Positions 52,799 to 60,712 of a DNA stretch of 64,000 bases are shown piece by piece. The DNA is from UBA8752 sp002172485 (GTDB lineage Bacteria > Bacteroidota > Bacteroidia > Flavobacteriales_D > Sanyastnellaceae), in contig JBELJZ010000006.1 in NCBI GenBank assembly GCA_042089915.1, positions 1 through 64,000 of the forward strand. The letters are read 5' to 3'. Positions within the stretch are counted from its first letter, which is position 1, and each line of letters opens with the position of its first letter. The translations under genes were made by a program, and so were the position numbers. The notes beneath the pieces are model-generated. The model ran no database searches and had not been told where the DNA came from. It worked only from the letters and a program-made list of their open reading frames with translations.

Positions 52799-52806
52799 TA
52801 AATTTG
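52799..52806 (+). promoter_or_regulatory. -7 box TAAATTTG for the coiled-coil/zapA/rny operon
   Basis: Exact TAnnTTTG match ending 5 bases before a GTG at 52812. This places the operon start and argues against the ATG at 52752, which lies upstream of the box. Confidence 0.55.
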
Positions 52807-52811
52807 AGAAC

Positions 52812-53210
52812 GTGGAAACGCAACAGCCTTCGGACCTGGCCCTCTTGGGCGACATGCTGAACGACATCCGCCAACGCGCGACGGCCTTGATTACCGAGCG
52901 CCAGAGGCTCCTCGATGTACAACAGCGCTTGCAGGAGGACATCCATGCCCTCCAGAACCAACTTACAGACCAGCGCACCCAAATCGAGGAGCGTGACATG
53001 CGTCTGGAAGGACTCGAAGCCAAAGTGGCCGAGCAACAATCCGAGCTGACATCCTTGCGTTCCACTCCCGAACCCCAACCCCAACCTGTCCCCTCCGCTG
53101 ACCCCATCGTCGGCGAACGCATCCGCGCATTGGTTGAAGAAATCGATGCCTGCATCGCCCTCATGCCGCACACCCGCGACATGGCGGCCACCGAATTGCT
53201 TTCCGCATGA
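52812..53210 (+). CDS. Small coiled-coil protein upstream of zapA
   Basis: This 132-residue protein is predicted as a continuous coiled coil (DIRQRATALITERQRLLDVQ, LEGLEAKVAEQQSELTSL), followed by a Pro/Gln linker and a short helix (GERIRALVEEIDACIAL). The GTG start is chosen from the box 5 bases upstream; an ATG at 52752 is in frame but lies before the promoter. The ATGA overlap with zapA and its coiled-coil form suggest a ZapB-like partner of ZapA; that is inference from position. Confidence 0.65.
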   Translation: METQQPSDLALLGDMLNDIRQRATALITERQRLLDVQQRLQEDIHALQNQLTDQRTQIEERDMRLEGLEAKVAEQQSELTSLRSTPEPQPQPVPSADPIVGERIRALVEEIDACIALMPHTRDMAATELLSA

Positions 53211-53539
53211 ACGAGACCTCCATTCAAGTCACCATCGCTGGACGAACCTACCCGCTCACCGTAGCGGACGGGGAAGCAGCGCGCGTGCGGGAGGCAGCAG
53301 GACGCATTGACGAACTGGTGCAGCGATTCCAGCGTGATTACGGCGTATCGGACCGCCAGGACCTCATGGCCATGGCGGCCTTGCAGCTTCTGAGCGAGCC
53401 CACCACCACCGATTCTCCGGCCGTCGAGCCGGCGGGCCCGGTGATCCCCCAAACCGTCTTTGACGACTTGGAGGAAGTCCGCTCATTGCTGGCGCAAGCC
53501 GGCATCGCACCGGAGGGAACAGGGGACAGCACCCCCTGA
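53207..53539 (+). CDS. zapA: Cell division protein ZapA
   Basis: This 110-residue cytosolic protein bundles FtsZ filaments at midcell. The N-terminal ZapA fold is visible (TSIQVTIAGRTYPLTVADGE, VREAAGRIDELVQRF), followed by the helix QDLMAMAALQLLSE. A Pro-rich linker and a second helix (DDLEEVRSLLAQAGI) form the tail. It overlaps the coiled-coil gene by 4 bases and is followed by rny after 4 bases. Confidence 0.88.
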   Translation: MNETSIQVTIAGRTYPLTVADGEAARVREAAGRIDELVQRFQRDYGVSDRQDLMAMAALQLLSEPTTTDSPAVEPAGPVIPQTVFDDLEEVRSLLAQAGIAPEGTGDSTP

Positions 53540-53543
53540 CTCT

Positions 53544-55088
53544 ATGGACGCATTCCTACCCTACATCATCGGCGCCCTAGCCGGACTCGTCATCGGAGGC
53601 GGCCTAGCCTATGCCATCCTCAATGGCGTTCTGAAAGGCAAAGCTTCTTCCATCATCAAGGAAGCTGAGCAGAAAGGCGAAAACATCAAGGAGAAGAAGA
53701 TTCTCCAAGCCAAGGAAAAATTCCTCAAGCTGAAGGAAGAGCACAGCAAGGAGATCAAATCCCGCAACACCAAAGTCCAGAGCTTGGAAGACAAGCTCAA
53801 GAACACCGAGCGCAACCTTAAGCGAGACAACCAACAGTTGCAAGACCGCCGCAAGAGGTTGGAACGCGATGAGGAGACCCTCAAGTCCCGGTTGGCAGCC
53901 AACGAGAATAAGCAAAAGGAACTGGAGAAGACGCAGGCGGAAGCCGCCAAACTCCTCTCCGCTTCAGCCGGCATGACAGTGGAAGATGCCAAGGAGCAGC
54001 TCAAGTCCCAGATCCTAGACGACGCCCGGGCCATGGCCTCCCGTGAAGTCCAGGACATCCTTGACGATGCCCGCGGCAAGGCCAATCAGGACGCCAAGAA
54101 AATCGTCATCCAGACCATCCAGCGCGTGGCCACAGAACACGCCGTGGAGAACAGCGTGTCCGTATTCAACATCGGCAGCGATGACGTCAAAGGCCGCATC
54201 ATCGGCCGCGAAGGACGGAACATCCGGGCTCTGGAGACCGCTACGGGCGTGGAATTCATCGTGGACGACACCCCGGAAGCCATCATCCTGAGCTGTTTCG
54301 ACCCAGTGCGCCGGGAAATCGCCCGCCTCAGCCTGCACAAATTGGTCAGCGACGGTCGAATCCACCCGGCCCGTATCGAGGAAGTCGTGGCCAAGACCAC
54401 CAAGAAAATCGAGGAGGAGATTCTGCAGGTCGGAAAACGCACGGTCATCGACTTGGGCATCCCCAACATGGCCAACGCACTCGTGCGGATGGTCGGCCGG
54501 ATGAAGTACCGGTCCAGCTACGGCCAGAACCTCCTGCAGCACAGCCGCGAAGTGGCCAACCTGTGCGCCACGATGGCGGCGGAACTCGGTCTCGACACCA
54601 AGGCGGCCAAGCGCGCGGGACTGCTCCACGACATTGGCAAGGTCAGCGATGAGGAGAGCGAATTGCCGCACGCCATCCTGGGCATGAAGCTCGCCGAAAA
54701 GGCCGGCGAACGCCCCGATGTTCTCAACGCCATCGGCGCCCACCACGACGAGATCGAAATGACCTCCCTCATCTCCCCCATCGTCCAGGTGTGCGACGCC
54801 ATCTCCGGCGCACGTCCCGGCGCACGTCGCGAGGTCGTGGAGAGCTACATCCAGCGCCTTAAGGACCTCGAGGGCATCGCCTTGGAGCAACCCGGCGTCA
54901 CGCAGAGCTACGCCATCCAAGCGGGCCGTGAGTTGCGCGTGATGGTGGAGAGCGACCAAGTCAATGACGAGATGGCCGAACAGATCAGCTTCAACATCTC
55001 CCAGCGGATCATGAACGAGATGACCTATCCCGGACAGGTCAAGGTCACCGTGATCCGCGAGACCCGGGCCGTGAGCGTCGCCAAATGA
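53544..55088 (+). CDS. rny: Ribonuclease Y
   Basis: This membrane-anchored endoribonuclease starts mRNA decay. It has 514 residues: N-terminal transmembrane helix (LPYIIGALAGLVIGGGLAYAIL), a long charged coiled coil (about 30-180), KH domain (NIGSDDVKGRIIGREGRNIR, near 210) and HD domain with AGLLHDIGK near 360 and AHHDEIEM. The start at 53544 (MDAFLPY) begins the membrane segment; an open frame to 53460 overlaps zapA. Confidence 0.95.
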   Translation: MDAFLPYIIGALAGLVIGGGLAYAILNGVLKGKASSIIKEAEQKGENIKEKKILQAKEKFLKLKEEHSKEIKSRNTKVQSLEDKLKNTERNLKRDNQQLQDRRKRLERDEETLKSRLAANENKQKELEKTQAEAAKLLSASAGMTVEDAKEQLKSQILDDARAMASREVQDILDDARGKANQDAKKIVIQTIQRVATEHAVENSVSVFNIGSDDVKGRIIGREGRNIRALETATGVEFIVDDTPEAIILSCFDPVRREIARLSLHKLVSDGRIHPARIEEVVAKTTKKIEEEILQVGKRTVIDLGIPNMANALVRMVGRMKYRSSYGQNLLQHSREVANLCATMAAELGLDTKAAKRAGLLHDIGKVSDEESELPHAILGMKLAEKAGERPDVLNAIGAHHDEIEMTSLISPIVQVCDAISGARPGARREVVESYIQRLKDLEGIALEQPGVTQSYAIQAGRELRVMVESDQVNDEMAEQISFNISQRIMNEMTYPGQVKVTVIRETRAVSVAK

Positions 55089-56605
55089 GCCAAAGCCAGG
55101 ACGGCAATTTCTCGAACTCCGTCCAGTGGCAGACCCTCAATGTGGGGGTCCAAATCCTCATCCAACTCGGATTCATCCGAGTCCTCGGGGAATACCTGTC
55201 CGAAGACGAATGGGGCCTACTCGGTCTCGTCCTCGGCTGTGCCGGCCTCGTCGAAATTTTCGCCCAACTGGGGGTGGGGCCTTCCCTCGTCCAACGTCAA
55301 GACTTGTCTCGGCCGCAAGTCTCCTCTGCCTTCTGGTTTTCCATGGCCATGGGGGCCGCCTTTGCCCTGGCGTTCGGCCTTGGCGCACCGTGGGTAGCGG
55401 AGGGCTTCAACCGTCCGGAAATGGAGCCCGTTTTGGAGTGGGCCGCCTTGAGCTTCCTGCTGGCCGCCTTCGCCTTGGTACCCCGCTCCATACTGATTCG
55501 CAGGATGGACTTCCGCAGCCTATTCTGGTCCTCCCTGTTGGCCATGGTCCTGGCCAACGGCATCTTCGGCATCTGGGCCGCCACCGCCGGTTGGGGTGTT
55601 TACGCCTACATCGGGGCCTTGCTTCTGCAGAATGGTCTGCTCGGTCTGCAATTCTGGTGGCGTTCGGGCGTTCGGGTGTCCCTTCGCCCCCACCTCGGCG
55701 CAGCCAGGGGATTGCTCCGGTACGGAGCGAGCAGCACTGTATTCAACTTCCTCAATTACGCCGCCACCAAACTGGATTTATTGGTACTCGGCCGGCTTCT
55801 ACCTGAGGGGCGCACCGCGGAACAAGGCCTGTACGACCGGAGCGTATACCTCATGAACACGCCGGTGACGGTCCTCGGCAAACTGTCGGACAGCGTCTTG
55901 TTCAGTGGCATGAGCCAAGTTCAGGATGAGCGGGACCGCCTGCAGCGCATCTTTTATGGCGGAACGTATGTCGTGACCCTCCTCGTTTTACCGGGCGTGG
56001 TCATGCTCGAAGTTCTGATGGAGGACGTCGTCCGCATCCTGGTGTCCTCCAAGTTGTTGGCCATCGTACCCATCGCCCGCATCCTCGTGTTGGCCATCCT
56101 GTTCCGCAGTTGGGTCAAGGTGTGCGATGCCGTGGTGCGGGCCGTGGACGCCATTCTGCCAGCTTCGCTCATCAAGGCCGGGTTTTGCGTACTCGTCGCC
56201 GGCGCTGCATGGCTCGGGTTCCTATACGACCTGCGCGCGATGGCCATCGGAATGGTGGCCGCCACCACCCTTCAGGCTGTCGCCCTGCTGATCCTCACAC
56301 AACGCAGCATTCGATTTTCACCAGCGCAGTTTCTCCGCATGGCACGGCCGGGACTGGTCGCCGGACTGACTGCACTTCTCGGTACCCTGCCGTCGTTCTG
56401 GGTGCCCTGCGCGTGGGGCTGGGCCGTTCATTTTGTGGCCGGCTTGGGAGGGGTCGCGGCCACCCTGGTTGGCTTGGCATGGCTCCGCCCGCAATGGCTT
56501 CGCTCCGGAGAGTACAACCTCCTTGGGCAGCTCGCCCTCAAGTCCGGATCCGCAGCAATGCGCCGCCGGTGGACCTCGGATGAAAACACCAGCGAGGGCC
56601 CCTAA
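55085..56605 (+). CDS. Oligosaccharide flippase family protein (Wzx/MOP superfamily)
   Basis: This 506-residue inner-membrane protein has about 12-14 hydrophobic segments (QTLNVGVQILIQLGFIRVLG, FSMAMGAAFALAFGLGAPWV, KAGFCVLVAGAAWLGFLY). It would flip lipid-linked sugar repeat units to the periplasm. The pattern matches the polysaccharide synthase group (LVQRQDLSRPQVSSAFWFS, GRTAEQGLYDRSVYLMN). It overlaps rny by ATGA, an unusual pairing, and no glycosyltransferase lies next to it. Confidence 0.88.
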   Translation: MSQSQDGNFSNSVQWQTLNVGVQILIQLGFIRVLGEYLSEDEWGLLGLVLGCAGLVEIFAQLGVGPSLVQRQDLSRPQVSSAFWFSMAMGAAFALAFGLGAPWVAEGFNRPEMEPVLEWAALSFLLAAFALVPRSILIRRMDFRSLFWSSLLAMVLANGIFGIWAATAGWGVYAYIGALLLQNGLLGLQFWWRSGVRVSLRPHLGAARGLLRYGASSTVFNFLNYAATKLDLLVLGRLLPEGRTAEQGLYDRSVYLMNTPVTVLGKLSDSVLFSGMSQVQDERDRLQRIFYGGTYVVTLLVLPGVVMLEVLMEDVVRILVSSKLLAIVPIARILVLAILFRSWVKVCDAVVRAVDAILPASLIKAGFCVLVAGAAWLGFLYDLRAMAIGMVAATTLQAVALLILTQRSIRFSPAQFLRMARPGLVAGLTALLGTLPSFWVPCAWGWAVHFVAGLGGVAATLVGLAWLRPQWLRSGEYNLLGQLALKSGSAAMRRRWTSDENTSEGP

Positions 56606-56610
56606 TTTCG
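56603..56610 (+). promoter_or_regulatory. -7 box TAATTTCG overlapping the flippase stop codon
   Basis: The flippase TAA stop (56603-56605) forms the first three bases. The box ends 7 bases (CGGCCCA) before the ATG at 56618. Confidence 0.45.
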
Positions 56611-56617
56611 CGGCCCA

Positions 56618-57295
56618 ATGGCCGTGAAACGTCCGATCTTATCCACTACGCTGACTGCGGCGCTGCTCGCCGGGTGGGCCTTCTGTGCCACCCTGTTCGC
56701 GCAAGACAGCCTGTGGGTTCGCGGCGGCATTCGAGCCGGCGGAGACAGCATCCCGGCCGAGGTGCATTGGCGTTTTGGTCCCGCCGCGCCCGCTCCTGAG
56801 CTGGACACCTTGTGGATGCCCGTCCACAGACAGGCTCCCCTCACTTGTTGGGGGTCCAGCGAATTCGGGCGCTCACAAATGGAAGCCAATTGGCCACGCT
56901 ACACCGACAGCGTGACCGTCAGCCTGTTTCCAGACAGTTCGGGCCTCGTCTTGTGTCTCGGGTCGGACACCCTCCGGAAGGGGTGGACTCTGGCCGCGTC
57001 GGGCTGCTTTCCAGCGACGCCTTCTACAGCATTTCAGACATGGCTGCTGCGACAGTCGGACACCCCCTTCGAACGCCGCCGACATGACGCCGCACTCGCT
57101 TGGCTACAAGACCACTGCCTCAAGGTGCCCCACCTCGGCCGCTTGCTGGATTCCTTTGACGACGAGGGGCGGCGGCTGACCTTACTGAAGCGGGCCCAAG
57201 TGGTGCGCCCCGACCAGTTGGGCACCCTGTCGAACCGCTTCTTCTCCTCCCATTACCGCGCCGCATTCGACGCTTGGCTGGCCGAGCAGAATTGA
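56618..57295 (+). CDS. Exported protein with DUF4476-like C-terminal domain
   Basis: This 225-residue protein has a signal peptide (LTAALLAGWAFCATLFAQ). Residues 30-130 are beta-rich and include two Cys pairs. The last 90 residues resemble DUF4476: TAFQTWLLRQSDTPFERRRH, ALAWLQDHCLKVPHLGRLLD, FDDEGRRLTLLKRAQ, SSHYRAAFDAWLA. The domain's function is unknown. It may be expressed from its own -7 box or as the end of the zapA operon. Confidence 0.72.
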   Translation: MAVKRPILSTTLTAALLAGWAFCATLFAQDSLWVRGGIRAGGDSIPAEVHWRFGPAAPAPELDTLWMPVHRQAPLTCWGSSEFGRSQMEANWPRYTDSVTVSLFPDSSGLVLCLGSDTLRKGWTLAASGCFPATPSTAFQTWLLRQSDTPFERRRHDAALAWLQDHCLKVPHLGRLLDSFDDEGRRLTLLKRAQVVRPDQLGTLSNRFFSSHYRAAFDAWLAEQN

Positions 57296-57343
57296 CACCA
57301 TCGTCACCGGTGCACAACGTGGGGGAAACTCGAATGCCATCGA

Positions 57344-57374
57344 TTTGAAAGCCCAAGGGCATCCTGTTGTTTTG
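57344..57374 (+). promoter_or_regulatory. serC promoter: -33 TTTG and -7 TTGTTTTG
   Basis: TTTG at 57344-57347 and TTGTTTTG at 57367-57374 are separated by 19 bases, within the Bacteroidota spacing. The leader to the ATG at 57412 is 37 bases. Confidence 0.5.
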
Positions 57375-57411
57375 ACCTCAGAAAACCACACCGACGCTCA
57401 CCCACTCCGCC

Positions 57412-58473
57412 ATGCACAATTTCTCCGCCGGCCCCTGCATTTTGCCTCCCTCGGTCATGCAGCAAGCCTCCGAAGCCGTTCGCGAACTCAACGGTTCCAG
57501 GCTCAGCCTGATTGAAATCTCCCACCGCAGCAAAGCTTTTGTGGACATCATGGAAGAGGCCCGCAGCCTTGTCCGGAGCGAACTGAACCTGCCCGACCAC
57601 TACGAAGTGCTCTTTCTCCAAGGCGGCGCCAGCCTCGGCTTCCTGACCACCGCCATGAACTTCACGCCGGAAGGCAGCAGCATGGATTACGCGGTAACGG
57701 GTACGTGGTCCAAGAAGGCGATGAAGGAGGCCCAGAAAATGGGGGCCGCGCAGGCGATCACCTCCAGCGAGGACACCGGGTTTGACCGCATTCCGGCGCT
57801 CCCCTCATCCAGCCAGGCTGGCGCAGTGCACATCACCACGAACAACACCATTTTCGGCACCCAATACGCGGGTGACCCCACCATCGACACCCCGCTGGTG
57901 GCCGACATGAGCTCGGACATCTTTTCCCGGCCGGTGGACATCGAGAAGTACGCCTGCATTTACGCCGGCGCCCAGAAGAACATGGGACCCGCCGGCACCG
58001 TGCTCTACATCTACAACAAGAACCAAGCTGGACAACACGGCAAGGATCTGCCGAGCTACCTCGACCTCGCCGTCCACGCCGGCAAGGACAGCATGTTCAA
58101 CACCCCGCCGGTCTTTGCCGTATACACCAGCATGCTCACCTTGCGTTGGCTCAAGGCGGAAGGCGGTGTCGCCGAAATGCAGAAGCGCAATGGTGCGAAG
58201 GCGGCCTGCATTTACGGGGAAATCGACCGAAACCCCCTGTTTAATGGGTTCGCCCAGACCGATTCGCGCAGCGTGATGAACGCCACGTTCACCGCTGCGG
58301 ATGACGCCCACACCCCGCTCTTCCTCGAAGCCTGTGCAGCAGCCGGCATCAACGGCATCAAAGGGCACCGTTCCGTCGGCGGCTTCCGCGCCTCCATGTA
58401 CAACGCCCTGCCCCTCTCCAGTGTCGAAGTCCTCGTGGACGTGATGAAGGAGTTCGAGCAGACCCACGGCTGA
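57412..58473 (+). CDS. serC: Phosphoserine aminotransferase
   Basis: This 353-residue PLP enzyme makes 3-phosphoserine from 3-phosphohydroxypyruvate (serine synthesis, also pyridoxal phosphate synthesis). Signatures are MHNFSAGPCILPPSVMQQAS, LSLIEISHRSKAF, FLQGGASLGFLT, ADMSSDIFSRPVDIEKY, PLP Lys189 in YAGAQKNMGPAG and HRSVGGFRASMYNALPL. It starts the serC-serA-DUF1015 set. Confidence 0.96.
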   Translation: MHNFSAGPCILPPSVMQQASEAVRELNGSRLSLIEISHRSKAFVDIMEEARSLVRSELNLPDHYEVLFLQGGASLGFLTTAMNFTPEGSSMDYAVTGTWSKKAMKEAQKMGAAQAITSSEDTGFDRIPALPSSSQAGAVHITTNNTIFGTQYAGDPTIDTPLVADMSSDIFSRPVDIEKYACIYAGAQKNMGPAGTVLYIYNKNQAGQHGKDLPSYLDLAVHAGKDSMFNTPPVFAVYTSMLTLRWLKAEGGVAEMQKRNGAKAACIYGEIDRNPLFNGFAQTDSRSVMNATFTAADDAHTPLFLEACAAAGINGIKGHRSVGGFRASMYNALPLSSVEVLVDVMKEFEQTHG

Positions 58474-58503
58474 TCAGATCCACACCCCTCCATTTCCATT
58501 GAC

Positions 58504-59469
58504 ATGAAAGTCCTCGCCAACGACGGCGTTTCCGCCAAAGCCAAAGCCGCCCTCGAAGCCGAAGGTATCGCGGTGTCCACCGACCACGTGGAGCAGGCCG
58601 ACCTCATCGAGACCCTGAACCGCGAAGGCTACGCGGGCATCCTGGTTCGCAGTGCCACGAAAGTCCGCAAGGACCTGATTGACGCCTGTCCCGGCCTCCG
58701 CTTCATCGGACGCGGCGGCGTCGGCATGGACAACATCGACGTCGACTACGCCCGAGAGCAAGGCAAGGTGGTGTTCAACACGCCCGCGGCCAGCTCTCAA
58801 AGCGTAGCCGAACTCGTGATGGCGCACCTCTTCGCCATGGCGCGCTCCTTGCACCGCAGCTACCCAGCCATGCCAGAGCGGGGCGCGGAGGAGTTCAAGG
58901 TGCTGAAGAAGGCCTACGCCAAGGGCATTGAGCTCCGCGGCAAGACCTTGGGCATTGTCGGCTTCGGCCGCATTGGCACCGCCGTGGCGGAATACGCGTT
59001 GGGGTGCGGCATGCACGTGATCGGCGTGGACCGTGAAGGCACGTCCCGCAACGTTCAAGTCCAGGTTCAGCTCGGCGGAGGCAACGTCCAGAAAGTCGCC
59101 GTGGAGATTCCGTTGGTCCCCATGGACAAGATGCTCGCTCAGGCCGATGCCGTGACCTTCCACGTACCCGCCCAAGCCGACGGCTCCCCCGTCCTCGACG
59201 CGGCCGGCGTGGCTTCGATGAAGGAAGGCGCCATGCTGGTGAACACCGCCCGCGGTGGCACGGTCGATGAGGCCGCCGTCAGCGCTGCCGTCACCTCCGG
59301 CCACCTCCGTGCGGCCGCCCTCGATGTCTTCGTCGGAGAGCCGAAGCCCGACCCGGCCCTGCTCCAAGTCGACGGCTTGGCGCTCACGCCGCACATCGGC
59401 GCCGCCACCCTCGAAGCCCAGGACCGCATCGGCGACGAACTCGTCGAGCGCATTCTCGAATTGCGTTAA
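58504..59469 (+). CDS. serA: D-3-phosphoglycerate dehydrogenase
   Basis: This 321-residue short-form enzyme starts serine synthesis. The NAD motif is TLGIVGFGRIGTAVAEYAL; substrate and catalytic segments are SVAELVMAHLFAMAR, VNTARGGTVDEAAVSAAV and LTPHIGAATLEAQDR (catalytic His). It lacks the C-terminal ACT domain, so it should not be inhibited by serine through that module. It lies 30 bases after serC. Confidence 0.95.
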   Translation: MKVLANDGVSAKAKAALEAEGIAVSTDHVEQADLIETLNREGYAGILVRSATKVRKDLIDACPGLRFIGRGGVGMDNIDVDYAREQGKVVFNTPAASSQSVAELVMAHLFAMARSLHRSYPAMPERGAEEFKVLKKAYAKGIELRGKTLGIVGFGRIGTAVAEYALGCGMHVIGVDREGTSRNVQVQVQLGGGNVQKVAVEIPLVPMDKMLAQADAVTFHVPAQADGSPVLDAAGVASMKEGAMLVNTARGGTVDEAAVSAAVTSGHLRAAALDVFVGEPKPDPALLQVDGLALTPHIGAATLEAQDRIGDELVERILELR

Positions 59470-59511
59470 TTCGGAGAACCCCACCGGACCACCGGTGCGG
59501 CGCTGCGTTCA

Positions 59512-60702
59512 ATGACCACGAAGCCCGCCCTCATCCACCCCTTCGCAGGGGTCGTACCCTCTGCGGACAAGGCCCACCTTGTGGCCACGCGGAGTTACCT
59601 CAGCTATTCCAGCGAAGAGCTTCGGGACAAGCTGTCCCGGAATCCTTACAGCTACATGCATGTGATCCACCCCCACGGCACCCCCATGCCGACGGGTTCG
59701 GACATGGGCCCCATCCGATCGGCCTTCACCTCCTATGTCGAGAAAGGCTGGCTGCACCGAGATGACACGTCCCACTTCTATCTCCTTCGACAAGAAAGCG
59801 AATACGGTGGCGTCACCGGAATCATCGCCCTCGTCGACACAGCGGCAGCCGAACGCGGTGATGTCAAGGCGCACGAAGCCACCTTGGCCCGCCGAGAAAC
59901 CCTGTTTGCCCGTTACCTCGAGCAAGTCGGACTGAACGCCGAACCCACCTTGCTGGCCCACCGCCCTCTGCCGGCGCTCCACGCCGCCAGGGAGGCCTGG
60001 ATGCAACGCCAGCCCGACCTGGACTTCACCACCACGGACACCGTGCGGCACACCCTGTGGAAAGTGCCCGCCGATGAAGGTGAATTCACGCCGCTCCTCG
60101 CCCAGATCTCTGCGCTCTACATCGCCGATGGACACCACCGCGTGGCCTCCAGTCAACGATTGGCTCAGGCGCACCCCGACCACCCCGGCGCCCAACGTTT
60201 CATGGCCATGATCGTCGACGGCGACCAGCTGGTTTTTCGCGGCTACCACCGGCGGCTCCTCCACGACCAGGACCCCGAGGAGTGGGCCGCGACCGTGACC
60301 GCCATGACCGCCTTGGACGAGGTCTCCGTCCTGTCCAACAGCGCTGCGCTGCCCGAGGGCAGCGTGGAACTGACCCTGTCCGGTGCAGCCCACCAGCGGC
60401 TCGCTGTCCGCCTCACCCCATCCGACCTCACCTTGCCCGAGTGGCTTCAACAGCGGGTCTTCGCGCCCATCTTCGGCATTCACCAGCCCCGAACGGACCG
60501 CCGCCTGCGGTGCCTGACCGAGTCAGAGCATCAAAGCACCCCAGTTCCTGAGAACCAGCTGGCCTTCGTGCTGCCCCCTTTGGACTTTGACCAGCTGGCT
60601 GCCGCGGCGGATGACGGCCGTCACATGCCGCCCAAAAGCACTTGGATCGCGCCGAAGTTGCGCAGTGGACTTGTCCTGTACGATTTCGGCCCCGCCACCT
60701 GA
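59512..60702 (+). CDS. DUF1015 family protein
   Basis: This 396-residue cytosolic protein shows family marks: IHPFAGVVPSADKAHLVATR at the start, NPYSYMHVIHPH, GVTGIIALVDTAAAERGDVK, VKAHEATLARRE and ADGHHRVASSQRLAQAHPDHPG. The HHR motif and conserved Asp/Glu suggest an enzyme, possibly a kinase-like serine-phosphate protein, but that is inference from its repeated linkage to serC/serA in Bacteroidota. It is 42 bases after serA; an ACCGG/CCGGT hairpin lies at 59483-59496. Confidence 0.88.
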   Translation: MTTKPALIHPFAGVVPSADKAHLVATRSYLSYSSEELRDKLSRNPYSYMHVIHPHGTPMPTGSDMGPIRSAFTSYVEKGWLHRDDTSHFYLLRQESEYGGVTGIIALVDTAAAERGDVKAHEATLARRETLFARYLEQVGLNAEPTLLAHRPLPALHAAREAWMQRQPDLDFTTTDTVRHTLWKVPADEGEFTPLLAQISALYIADGHHRVASSQRLAQAHPDHPGAQRFMAMIVDGDQLVFRGYHRRLLHDQDPEEWAATVTAMTALDEVSVLSNSAALPEGSVELTLSGAAHQRLAVRLTPSDLTLPEWLQQRVFAPIFGIHQPRTDRRLRCLTESEHQSTPVPENQLAFVLPPLDFDQLAAAADDGRHMPPKSTWIAPKLRSGLVLYDFGPAT

Positions 60703-60712
60703 CCTTTGCCCC

